Source of the DNA: JAJPXC01 sp964562375
GTDB lineage: Bacteria > Bacteroidota > Bacteroidia > Bacteroidales > Muribaculaceae
DNA: 64,000 nucleotides
Direction of reading: 5' to 3'
NCBI GenBank assembly: GCA_964562375.1
Contig: CAZLSW010000007.1
Location: 1-64,000 of the forward strand
Below, in pieces: positions 1-7,564 of the stretch. Under the pieces are notes generated by a model. It saw only the letters and a program-made list of their open reading frames with translations, was not told the origin of the DNA and made no database searches. Each line of letters opens with the position of its first letter. Position 1 is the first letter of the stretch. The position numbers were made by a program, and so were the translations under genes.

Positions 1-600
1 GCTCGCCCACCCCAAGCTGAAGCATGGGGAACCCCAAGCTTAAGCATGGGGTTACGTAGAGAGGAGTCGTGTTGCGACTGCCAGTGGGTAGGGATAGTCC
101 CGCTCGCCCACCCCAAGCTGAAGCATGGGGAACCCCAAGCTTAAGCATGGGGTTACTTAGAGAGGAGTCGCGTTGCGACTGCCATCCTCCTACTTAGGCC
201 GAGATCCAGCCACTACTCTACCCTCCTCCACCCAGTATCGCTAAGTTGACGGCATCCTCCCTGCTTAGTGTCGCAGCGCGACACCTCTCTACGTAACCCC
301 GCACTTCAGTTCGGGGCTGATAGAGCGACCCCTCTCCTGCTCAGTGTCGCAGCGCGACACCTCTCTACGTAACCCCGCACTTCAGTGCGGGGCTGATAGA
401 GCGACCCCTCTCCCCCACAGTGTCGCAGCGCGACACCACTCTACGTAACCCCGCACTTCAGTGCGTGGCTGATAGAGCGACCCCTCTCCCCCACAGTGTC
501 GCAACGCGACACCTCTCTACGTAACCCCGCACTTCAGTGCGGGGACTACGCAGAGGCCCTCCACCAGTCTTAGTGTCGCAACGCGACACTTCTCTAATAA
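1..600. repeat. Palindromic tandem repeat array beside the first REP-type transposase
   Basis: The right half (about 268-590) holds five direct copies of a unit of about 76 bp. Each unit contains two hairpins: GTGTCGCAGCGCGACAC, and CCCCGCACTT/AGTGCGGGG with a short loop, joined by CCTCTCTACGTAA. The left half (1-185) holds two 101-bp units in which the same linker reads in reverse (TTACGTAGAGAGG), with related hairpins (GTCGTGTTGCGAC and CCCCAAGC/GCATGGGG). The array is therefore inverted around 190-260. It stops 20 bp before the transposase start and runs off the left edge of the window. I see no gene inside it. It is interpreted as the substrate repeat family of the adjacent Y1 transposase; that link is inferred from position. 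Confidence 0.85.
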
Positions 601-610
601 ATCAATCAAG

Positions 611-1060
611 ATGAGTTATAATAAAAACTTTCAGCACATTGTTTGGCGTACATATCGTAGCCAACCAACCATCCCAAACGACAAGAAGCGCATCCTCCTC
701 ACCTACCTATTCAAGATGAGTGAGGAGCAGCCGTGGAAGATTATACGGATGAACTCTTGCCTAGACCATGTACATCTGTTACTGGAAATTCCGGTGACCA
801 TGAGCATCCCCGACCTTGTGCAGTTGCTTAAAGGCCGCACAAGCAAGGTGTTTCGACACCATGAGCATTTCCCTCAGTTTGAAGGCTGGAATAAAGGCTA
901 TGGCTCGTTTTCTATTGGATTTAGGGAAGTGGAAACTGTCAAAAACTACATTATCAACCAGGAAGAACATCACTTAGGCATTGATACTGACACTGAGTTT
1001 CGTTCACTCCTCGAAGACAATGGCTTGGAGGAGGACGAGTATTTCGACGAAAATTGGTAA
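611..1060 (+). CDS. REP-associated tyrosine transposase-like protein (Y1, HUH family)
   Basis: A 149-residue single-domain protein of the IS200/TnpA-REP superfamily, which cuts and joins single-stranded DNA at hairpins. The HUH metal-binding pair is visible as H53-V-H55 in 'LDHVHLLLEI', and the likely catalytic tyrosine is Y113 in 'NYIINQEEHH'. The segment 'WNKGYGSFSIG' between them is typical of the family. It has no accessory domain and no TnpB partner. The gene lies directly after a palindromic array (1-600), as in REP-associated (RAYT) modules, where the enzyme is a single chromosomal gene and its hairpins are what spreads. Start ATG at 611; no convincing promoter was found, so the array may carry it. 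The family call is firm; activity on the neighbouring hairpins is inferred. Confidence 0.85.
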   Translation: MSYNKNFQHIVWRTYRSQPTIPNDKKRILLTYLFKMSEEQPWKIIRMNSCLDHVHLLLEIPVTMSIPDLVQLLKGRTSKVFRHHEHFPQFEGWNKGYGSFSIGFREVETVKNYIINQEEHHLGIDTDTEFRSLLEDNGLEEDEYFDENW

Positions 1061-1085
1061 TATTCATCGATTTAGAGGCTGAATG

Positions 1086-1116
1086 TTGTGGAGACCAAAA
1101 AATCTTCTTAAATTTG
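1086..1116 (+). promoter_or_regulatory. Predicted promoter of the BadF/NAGK-like gene
   Basis: TTG at 1086-1088, a 20-nt spacer and TAAATTTG at 1109-1116 fit the Bacteroidota -33/-7 consensus. The ATG at 1123 begins only 6 nt after the -7 box, so the transcript would be leaderless or nearly so. Confidence 0.55.
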
Positions 1117-1122
1117 CAACGC

Positions 1123-1959
1123 ATGAAAATAATAGCAGAAAGCAGCTCCACTCGCACCGAGTGGACCCTTGTAGAGGGAAATGAAATAGTAGAAAACGCC
1201 TTCACTGAGGGACTTAACCCATATTTCCAGACGCGCCGCGAGATCTCGCACAGCATCCGCCTGGAGCTCCCCGACGCATTCTTCCGCAAGCGCTGGGAGC
1301 ATGTGTTTTTCTACGGTGCCGGCTGCGCCAATGCTGAGCGTAGCAAGGTGATGGAATCGTCGCTGGTGGCCCAGTTCAAGACCCCGGTGACCGTTGAGAG
1401 CGACCTCTTGGGCGCCGCTCGCGGTCTTCTCGTGCGGCAGCCCGGCTTGGCCTGCATTATGGGTACCGGTTCCAACTCGTGCCTGTACGATGGCACCAAT
1501 ATCGTCAAGAACGTGCGTCCCGGCGGCTTCATCCTCGGCGACGAAGGCTCGGGCTCGTATATTGGTAAACGTTTCGTGGCCGACTGCCTTAAGGGCTTGG
1601 CCCCTAACGAATTGCGAGACGAGTTCTACGACCGTTTCCACCTTTCGGCCGACGATATCATGGACGACGTTTACGACAACCCGCTGCCCAACCGCACGCT
1701 CTCCAAGTACTCCTTCTTCCTAAGCGAGCACCTCGATAACGATTACGTCTACAACCTCGTCTACAATGCGTTTATGGCGTTCTTCCGTCGCAATATCGCC
1801 CAATACGAATATCAAGGGCAACCCTTGAGTTTCGTTGGCTCGACGGCTTGCGTCTACTCCGACATTCTGCGTCGCGCCGCCCAGGACTTCGGCGTTGAGA
1901 TCACCAAGATCATACGCAACTCCATGCCGGGTCTCGTCGAGTACCACTCAAGCAACTAA
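1123..1959 (+). CDS. BadF/BadG/BcrA/BcrD-family ATPase, N-acetylglucosamine kinase-like
   Basis: A 278-residue member of the ASKHA sugar-kinase-like fold, close in size to Bacteroidales proteins annotated as N-acetylglucosamine kinase, which phosphorylate a free amino sugar with ATP. Visible motifs are 'GTGSNSCLYDG' (about residues 113-123) and 'GGFILGDEGSGS' (about 134-145), both characteristic of this family. The N-terminal phosphate-binding loop reads 'AESSSTRTEW', where relatives usually have Asp-Ser/Gly-Gly-Ser-Thr-Lys-Thr; the acidic residue is Glu rather than Asp and the glycine is lost. The ATG at 1123 is preferred over an in-frame start at 1054, which would overlap the transposase and precede the predicted promoter. 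It is followed after 7 bp by an acyltransferase gene, probably co-transcribed. The exact substrate is not determinable from sequence. Confidence 0.75.
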   Translation: MKIIAESSSTRTEWTLVEGNEIVENAFTEGLNPYFQTRREISHSIRLELPDAFFRKRWEHVFFYGAGCANAERSKVMESSLVAQFKTPVTVESDLLGAARGLLVRQPGLACIMGTGSNSCLYDGTNIVKNVRPGGFILGDEGSGSYIGKRFVADCLKGLAPNELRDEFYDRFHLSADDIMDDVYDNPLPNRTLSKYSFFLSEHLDNDYVYNLVYNAFMAFFRRNIAQYEYQGQPLSFVGSTACVYSDILRRAAQDFGVEITKIIRNSMPGLVEYHSSN

Positions 1960-1966
1960 GAAGATT

Positions 1967-3040
1967 ATGGCCTCCACCATAACAACCATAGAACCGCCCT
2001 CCCTAGGGGCGGTTTCTGTTTCCCGGGAGCGGGTGCTGTGGATCGACATCGCCCGCTGCATCGGCCTATGGCTTATGGTGGTAGGGCACTTGGCGGAATT
2101 TAATGAGGATTGTGACTTCATCTACGGAGTGATTTACTCGTTCCACATGCCGTTGTTTTTTATCTTGGCCGGAACGTTGTTTCATCCCGCAGGAGTGAAG
2201 GGGAGGATAAAAAAGGATTTTCGTAAATTATTGTTCCCGTCTTGGGCGCTCACTACCGTCGTGCTGATATATTTCCATTGTAATGGATTGGCACCCAAGG
2301 GCACCCTTAATCATACCATTTTGTGGTATTTACTCCATTATACCTTTTGCAGCCAGCATCTTTTTGACTTGTGTGTGGGCATTTGCTCCCTTTGGTTCAT
2401 CGGAGCTTTGGTGCTTGTGCACCTAACAATGGAGCTGTTGTGGGATAATAAGAAATGGCTCATGGTCGTAATTGCCGTAGCGGCCTATTGTGGGGCCAAA
2501 GTGATAGGCGACCATCCCTGGGAATGCATGTGGCTGCGCATCTTGCCCATAGGTAGCGCGATGATGGCCTTAGCGTTCACTGTATTCGGCTTTCTTTTAA
2601 AAGAGTGGCTGTTGGCTGAGAAATCTTGGACGGAATTGGCTCTATGGATAATCTTGGGCGCAACGGCTATATGGGCGACAGTGACGTTCAATGGCGAGAT
2701 CACAAACATCAATAATGAAGTGTTTGGCGACTCGATTCTGCTGTGCTTTGTGGGTGGTATTGGGGGCTCGCTGATGATGTTTGGCATAGCCCAACTGATG
2801 GAAAGGAAAATCACGTTCCCCAAATGGGTGTTTTCGGTCATTAACGACATCGCTTACGGGGCCGTGATAATCATATTGTGGCAATTCATGCTCGGCGACA
2901 TTTGGTACAAGATTTTCCCCGACACGCTGGAGGTGATGGGCAGAGTTCCCGGCTCCATGTGTTGCGTACTCTTCTGCTTTGGGTTTCAGATTCTGATTAC
3001 CCGTTTCTTACGCCGCTACGCTCCTTGGTTTTTGGGCTAA
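1967..3040 (+). CDS. Acyltransferase-3 family membrane protein
   Basis: A 357-residue polytopic membrane protein with about ten hydrophobic segments. The N-terminal 'RVLWIDIARCIGLWLMVVGHL' region and 'SFHMPLFFILAGTLF' match the acyltransferase-3 signature (Arg/Asp near the first helix and a conserved His at the end of it). The family transfers acetyl or other acyl groups to sugars of cell-envelope polysaccharide or lipid from the inner membrane. The ATG at 1967 is chosen because upstream in-frame sequence only reads the preceding gene in another frame. It starts 7 bp after the kinase-like gene. It converges on the methyltransferase gene, and the two stop regions overlap by 4 bp (3037-3040). 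The substrate is unknown. Confidence 0.8.
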   Translation: MASTITTIEPPSLGAVSVSRERVLWIDIARCIGLWLMVVGHLAEFNEDCDFIYGVIYSFHMPLFFILAGTLFHPAGVKGRIKKDFRKLLFPSWALTTVVLIYFHCNGLAPKGTLNHTILWYLLHYTFCSQHLFDLCVGICSLWFIGALVLVHLTMELLWDNKKWLMVVIAVAAYCGAKVIGDHPWECMWLRILPIGSAMMALAFTVFGFLLKEWLLAEKSWTELALWIILGATAIWATVTFNGEITNINNEVFGDSILLCFVGGIGGSLMMFGIAQLMERKITFPKWVFSVINDIAYGAVIIILWQFMLGDIWYKIFPDTLEVMGRVPGSMCCVLFCFGFQILITRFLRRYAPWFLG

Positions 3041-4215
3041 ATGCCACTCCCGAGCGTGATTAGGAGGCGACAGGAGGCGCTGTCGCGGGCGATCAGGAGG
3101 GTTGTTGTGGGGCCGTCGGTGAGGTGCAGGCGCTGACGGAGGGTATCGGTGGGCATTCCGGCGTTGCGGGTGATAAGGGTGGCTTTTAATCGCTTTTTGG
3201 CAATGGTTTTCATCTCCTTTGACCCCAGTGGAGTGACGTCCACAATCCGATACATTTGGCCCGGGAACGAGGGGAGTTCTTCACTGGAAAAATAGACGTG
3301 GGTGTCTTTGGCGAGTTGGACAGTGGGGTAAGCGTGGGTGAGTGTACCCCAGGCTCCGATTTTGGTAACCGCGGGGTAGGGGAGGTAAAGGTAATCGCCT
3401 GGTTGAGACTCGGTTGTGGCGATTTTGGGTGCAAGGTTGGTTTTCTCGGTTGCGTTTACGATGAGCCCATCTTCGTTGATGGTTACGGCGGTGATTAGGG
3501 TAGCTTCTGAGGGTTGCTCGAGGTCGACTACGGCTACCAATTCCTTGCATTCGCGGGGGGTGCCGAGGGCAATCAGCCTGGTGGGGTGAAGCTGGTCGAT
3601 GACCACGTTGCAGTCGAGCATGGGCGACATTTTGACGACCAGCCAGCGGGCCATTTCGCGCAGCTGTGGAAGCATGGCAGTGACGTCGGGCTCGCAGTCG
3701 GCCAGGGAGAACAAGCGTTGCCCCGAGGCTCCGCGACGTGCCGGATCGATGAAGGCCAGGTCGTAACGGCCAGTGACGTTGCGACAATCGTCGTTGACGA
3801 CAGCGAGAGGCACCCGTAGCCTCTCGGCGTTGATTTTAAGGGCGTTGGCTTTCAACTCATCCAATTCTACGGCCGTGACATTCAGGCCGTTGCGGGCGAG
3901 GGTGAAAGCGTCGACTCCCAACCCCGCAGTGAGGTCGATTACCGTCTTGGCTTCCAACTCTTTGGCCAGCAGGTAGTGGAAATGGGCCAATGGCTCGCTG
4001 GTCGACTGCTCCACGGCCAAAGGGGTAGGGATGAGCAGCGGCCCATCGGCCATGAGCGAGGGTAATTTCTTCAACGCTTTGGCACGGGTAGCGACCTGAG
4101 TGACAGCCAGTTCCCGCCACTCAGGATCGTCCTTCCGTTTAGCCAGACGCAGGCGAGCGGGGTCGTCGCTGAGGTGATCATTCACCCAAGTCCAAAATTC
4201 GTCGGGGAGGGTCAT
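3037..4215 (-). CDS. Class I SAM-dependent methyltransferase with THUMP-like C-terminal domain
   Basis: A 392-residue protein. An N-terminal helical part is followed by a Rossmann methyltransferase core with motif I 'VIDLTAGLGVDAF' (about residues 90-102), 'VTAVELDE' after it, and the acceptor-site motif 'LAFIDPARR', in which DPAR replaces the DPPY/NPPY of base methyltransferases. The C-terminal region (about 300-392, 'GSKEMKTIAKKRLKATLITRNAGM') resembles the THUMP-like RNA-binding domain found in this Bacteroidota family. Methylation of an RNA is likely but the target is unknown. Start ATG at 4215 overlaps the GNAT stop codon as ATGA, which indicates translational coupling; longer in-frame starts would run inside the GNAT gene. 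Confidence 0.8.
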   Translation of the reverse strand: MTLPDEFWTWVNDHLSDDPARLRLAKRKDDPEWRELAVTQVATRAKALKKLPSLMADGPLLIPTPLAVEQSTSEPLAHFHYLLAKELEAKTVIDLTAGLGVDAFTLARNGLNVTAVELDELKANALKINAERLRVPLAVVNDDCRNVTGRYDLAFIDPARRGASGQRLFSLADCEPDVTAMLPQLREMARWLVVKMSPMLDCNVVIDQLHPTRLIALGTPRECKELVAVVDLEQPSEATLITAVTINEDGLIVNATEKTNLAPKIATTESQPGDYLYLPYPAVTKIGAWGTLTHAYPTVQLAKDTHVYFSSEELPSFPGQMYRIVDVTPLGSKEMKTIAKKRLKATLITRNAGMPTDTLRQRLHLTDGPTTTLLIARDSASCRLLITLGSGI

Positions 4216-4748
4216 AGCAACCGTTGGAAGATTAAGGCGTCGTAATAATGTACCCCGCGACGTAGCCAAGAACGAAGCGAACCGGCTGAGCGCCAGCCAT
4301 GTGCTCGGAATAGGCGTAGGCTTGCCTCGTTGTCGCGCGCTACGATAGCCCATAATTGGTGCAAGCCAAGGGTCTCGGCGGCGTAACGCTGCATTAGTTC
4401 AATCGCTTGACTACCAAACCCTTGGCGTTGGTAAGAATGGGAAATAAGTATGCCGAGCTGGGCGCGGCGGTTGACGGGGTCGAAGTCGGTGAGGTCGACA
4501 GTCCCGATGGCTTGGCCGTCATGGACAATCATCAATCGTAGTTCGCCATCAACGTGAATATCAGCTGAATAGCGGCTGATATAGCCTTGTATTTGAGCCA
4601 ACGAGAGCGGCGCAGTGTTGCGTCCCGACGGCCATAACTCCGGGTCGTTCTCCCAAAGGTATAGCGTCATCGCGTCGCTCGGCTCCAAGGCCCTCAACGC
4701 GATTATCCCTTCACCTTTTCCCTCTTTATTTTCTTCATTTGCCATCAA
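4212..4748 (-). CDS. GNAT-family N-acetyltransferase (RimJ/RimL or SpeG-like)
   Basis: A 178-residue acetyl-CoA-dependent acetyltransferase. 'IALRALEPSDAMTLYLWENDPE' is the usual beta1-alpha1 start of the RimJ/RimL/SpeG group. The acetyl-CoA loop is 'ISHSYQRQGFGSQA' (Q-R-x-G-x-G), and 'VARDNEASLRLFRAHGW' is the common C-terminal motif. A charged stretch (EENKEGKGEG) precedes the domain, so ATG 4748 or 4745 could be used. Its stop overlaps the methyltransferase start. The acceptor amine (ribosomal protein N-terminus, polyamine or other) cannot be decided. A MITE-like repeat lies upstream, between it and recR. Confidence 0.8.
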   Translation of the reverse strand: MMANEENKEGKGEGIIALRALEPSDAMTLYLWENDPELWPSGRNTAPLSLAQIQGYISRYSADIHVDGELRLMIVHDGQAIGTVDLTDFDPVNRRAQLGILISHSYQRQGFGSQAIELMQRYAAETLGLHQLWAIVARDNEASLRLFRAHGWRSAGSLRSWLRRGVHYYDALIFQRLL

Positions 4749-4785
4749 TCACCTTCCTTCCTTTTTCTCTGATGAATCCTTTAAA

Positions 4786-5017
4786 TCAAGTTTCACATGT
4801 TATCCAAGAAACCACGAATTAACACTAATATTCACTAATTCAGCGACTAAGATTATATTAATTAAGCTTTGCTGCGCAAAGAATTAACACGAATTTCCAT
4901 AATGACACGCTATCAGCATTAGTGTAAATTATAAGAGCGTAAGCACTTTAAATATTATAAGAATCGCAGTTAACTTATTGTTGTTCATTGGTGTTAATTC
5001 GTGGTTTCATAACTTGA
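4786..5017. repeat. MITE-like palindromic element, copy 1
   Basis: An AT-rich 232-bp insert in a GC-rich genome. Its ends are inverted: TCAAGTTT...AACTTGA, and inside these AACCACGAATTAACAC at about 4810 against its complement ending near 5006. An internal hairpin CTTTGCTGCGCAAAG is present. A second copy of the same design, including both outer ends, lies at 46482-46721, and a more distant relative at 19989-20152. No coding capacity is seen. It fills the gap between recR and the GNAT gene. Confidence 0.75.
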
Positions 5018-5058
5018 GAAAGTTTAATCTTTTAATCCATTAACTATTAACCATTTCC

Positions 5059-5688
5059 TTACGCCGAATAAGTTATCCTTGCTTGGAGGGAGCGGCCAAG
5101 GGTAACCTCGTCGACGAGAGCAAGGTCGCTGCCTACAGCCATGCCGCGGGCTAATTGGCTGACTTTCACGCCGCTGTCACGCAAACGTCGATAGACGTAG
5201 TAGGAGGTGGTTTCACCGTCCATCGTGGCGCTCAGGGCGAGGATAACCTCATTGATGCCCCCACGCGCCACACGGTCGACGAGCGCGTCCACCTCCAAGT
5301 CGCCCGGGCCCACACCGTCCATGGCCGAAATCACGCCGCCAAGCACGTGATACACACCGCGATACACGCCGGTGCGCTCCATCGCCATCACGTCGCCTAC
5401 GCTCTCGACGACACACACCGTGGAGTGGTCGCGTCGCGAGTCGGCACAGATGGCACATTGGTCGCTTTCGGCCACGTTGCGGCACGTGCGGCAGTATCGC
5501 ACTCCCTTACGCAAATCGATTAGCGACTGACCGAGGGCCACCGCAACCCCCTCGGGGCGACGTAACATCCACAGGGCCAGGCGCAAAGCCGTGCGTCGCC
5601 CAAGTCCTGGGAGTGAGGCCAACTCGTTAACAGCCCGGTCCAACAGGGGAGAACCTAATATAGCGTCGTCTTTAAGACCTTGTTCCAT
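5059..5688 (-). CDS. recR: Recombination protein RecR
   Basis: A 209-residue protein that matches RecR in length and order of parts: helix-hairpin-helix 'LPGLGRRTALRLA' (26-38), a four-Cys zinc site (C66, C69, C78, C81) and a Toprim domain starting 'VCVVESVGDVMAME' with a later 'LALSATMDGETTSYYV' segment. RecR works with RecO, and in many bacteria RecF, to load RecA on gapped single-stranded DNA. It starts 3 bp after the stop of the upstream secreted-protein gene and is the last tightly packed gene before the MITE-like element. The call is secure. Confidence 0.95.
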   Translation of the reverse strand: MEQGLKDDAILGSPLLDRAVNELASLPGLGRRTALRLALWMLRRPEGVAVALGQSLIDLRKGVRYCRTCRNVAESDQCAICADSRRDHSTVCVVESVGDVMAMERTGVYRGVYHVLGGVISAMDGVGPGDLEVDALVDRVARGGINEVILALSATMDGETTSYYVYRRLRDSGVKVSQLARGMAVGSDLALVDEVTLGRSLQARITYSA

Positions 5689-5691
5689 ATC

Positions 5692-6657
5692 TTATTGAGT
5701 ATCAATAGTATTGAAGCGCAATTGAGCGCCGATAAGTGGAAAATTGAGGGTGAGGACTCCTGTGGGGAGATTGACCTCGGCTTGACCCTCCCATTTGTTG
5801 TCCATGGGTTGCATCACGGCGTCGATCCACATAAGGTTGTATCGCCCCGCAAATACGGTGGGTGTCAACTGTCCCTTTAGCATTCCCGCCTGCCACTTAT
5901 CGCCTTGAACCTCAGCACCATCCATATATATTATATCGTAGCCGCCGTGATCGTTGGCCAAGGTGGCGAGGGTGTATTTGCCACCCAGGCGCACGCGGTC
6001 GGGGTCGTTTTCTCGATCGAAATACACCCATAGTCGCTCCATCGGGTCGGTGGTGGAAGCGAGGCGGTCCAACACGTCATTTTGCGTTAGGTTAGTGGCT
6101 ACAATTCCCTGGTAATCGGGTAGTTGTGTGATACGAAGCTCCTTAATCTCGGTGCTACCTGCCGAGGTAAGGGAAATGGGTCCTTTGGTAGCGGGTAGAT
6201 TGCCACTGAGTGTTATAGCATCGCTGAGGGTGTCGTAACCAGCAGATATAGAGAGGATTGTATCAACTTTGACCCAAAGGGTGATCGGAAGGTCGTTTTG
6301 GGTAACGTCGCACGGAATAAGTTTTTCAATCGCTTTAGAATGGGCATCATGATAGCTTGCGAGGATGCTAAGTTGGTCGTATTCAGTGCCTTTGGCGGTG
6401 TGGTGCCATTGGACCGAGAGCTGGTAATCATCCCAGTTGATAGCCCAAGGTTTTTTGCTTTGGGCACGGATTTCGAGGGTGTAAGGAGGGGTGAGGGTAT
6501 CGGCTATGAGAAGGGGCTTGTCCTTGGATACGTGGAGGTTGAAGAGGACGCGCTCTGCGCTATGGCCGTCCAAGGCCCGCCCCCCTACGGCTGACGCATA
6601 CGTTGTCGTGACCAGGGCTAATAGGCTGAGTAATGGGAATTTAGCTAAGCGTGCCAT
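5692..6657 (-). CDS. Secreted protein of unknown function
   Basis: 321 residues starting with a signal peptide (MARLAKFPLLSLLALVTTTYASA). The mature part is rich in beta-strand-like alternation and polar residues, and I recognise no family. The region 'YTLATLANDHGGYDIIYMDGAEVQGDKWQAGMLKGQL' and the end 'GQAEVNLPTGVLTLNFPLIGAQLRFNTID' suggest a beta-sandwich or lipocalin-like lipid-associated fold, but this is only an impression. The start overlaps the end of miaA by 17 bp, and recR follows after 3 bp, so it is part of a packed operon. It is probably periplasmic or outer-membrane associated. Confidence 0.6.
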   Translation of the reverse strand: MARLAKFPLLSLLALVTTTYASAVGGRALDGHSAERVLFNLHVSKDKPLLIADTLTPPYTLEIRAQSKKPWAINWDDYQLSVQWHHTAKGTEYDQLSILASYHDAHSKAIEKLIPCDVTQNDLPITLWVKVDTILSISAGYDTLSDAITLSGNLPATKGPISLTSAGSTEIKELRITQLPDYQGIVATNLTQNDVLDRLASTTDPMERLWVYFDRENDPDRVRLGGKYTLATLANDHGGYDIIYMDGAEVQGDKWQAGMLKGQLTPTVFAGRYNLMWIDAVMQPMDNKWEGQAEVNLPTGVLTLNFPLIGAQLRFNTIDTQ

Positions 6658-7564
6658 GGGCGTGGGCGATGGTTAAGACACGGGTTACAAACTCGGCTGG
6701 CGATAGGTCGTAGGGGAGCCAGTGGAGGGTCCAGCCGCGGCGCTCCATGCCGCGCAGCCAAGTCATTTGGCGCTTGGCGAATTGGCGAATGGCGATCAAC
6801 AACTGCTCGCGCATTTCGGCATAAGTTAGTTGGCCGATGACGTGCATCGTGACGAATTTGTACTCCAGACCGTAATAAATCAGTTGCTCGGGAGTCAAAC
6901 CGCTATGGATCAGTCGCTTCACTTCGTCAATCATTCCCTCTTGCAGGCGCGCGTCCAGCCGGGCCTCGATACGTCGGCGGCGGTCGTCGCGAGGGATATC
7001 CAAGGCAATGATAATCGACTTTGGGTCGGGGTGGGGGCATGTCAAAGCGGCTACGTCGGGCTGCGAGGCCATATACTCGGCTATTTCAATGGCTCGGATG
7101 GCGCGCTGTGGGGTGTCGAGGTCGGTGACGTTGTGGAGTTGCTTCAACGAGGCCAACCGATCGGCCAACTCATCGATTGTCCAATCCTTCAGCTCCTCCC
7201 TAAGTAGAGGATTCTCAGGGACTTGTGGTAACTCTACACGGCCAACCGCATGCTCGAGATACAAGCCGGTGCCACCGCACAGGATGGGCTGACGGTTGCG
7301 GCCTATGATGTCGTTAAACGCTGAGTGATAATGAGATAGGTAGTCGTGGAGATTCCAGCGCTCGCCCGCATTGGCCACGTCGGTGAGGTGGTAGGGTACG
7401 TCGCCATATTCGCTCAGGTCCTTGCCGGTGCCGATGTCCATTCCGCGGTACAACTGGCGCGAGTCGGCGCTGATGATTTCGCCGTCGAGCTCTCGGGCCA
7501 GGGCGACTGCTTGACGGGTTTTGCCCGAGGCGGTGGGACCGGTGATGGCAATCAGGTGCTTCAT
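6641..7564 (-). CDS. miaA: tRNA dimethylallyltransferase MiaA
   Basis: A 307-residue enzyme that attaches a dimethylallyl group to A37 of tRNAs reading UNN codons. The P-loop 'GPTASGKT' is at residues 9-16, followed by 'IISADSRQLYRGMDIGTGKD', the substrate-binding signature of MiaA. 'PILCGGTGLYLEHAVG' is also typical. 'GLEYKFV' and 'KRQMTWLRG' near the C-terminus match the conserved late motifs. The start codon overlaps the stop of the upstream membrane-protein gene as ATGA, and the 3' end overlaps the following gene by 17 bp. Confidence 0.93.
   Translation of the reverse strand: MKHLIAITGPTASGKTRQAVALARELDGEIISADSRQLYRGMDIGTGKDLSEYGDVPYHLTDVANAGERWNLHDYLSHYHSAFNDIIGRNRQPILCGGTGLYLEHAVGRVELPQVPENPLLREELKDWTIDELADRLASLKQLHNVTDLDTPQRAIRAIEIAEYMASQPDVAALTCPHPDPKSIIIALDIPRDDRRRRIEARLDARLQEGMIDEVKRLIHSGLTPEQLIYYGLEYKFVTMHVIGQLTYAEMREQLLIAIRQFAKRQMTWLRGMERRGWTLHWLPYDLSPAEFVTRVLTIAHAHGTLS

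Noticed and set aside
1..600. CRISPR array
   Set aside because: Units are tandem with no variable spacers between constant repeats, and no cas gene is near. A Y1 transposase is the neighbour.
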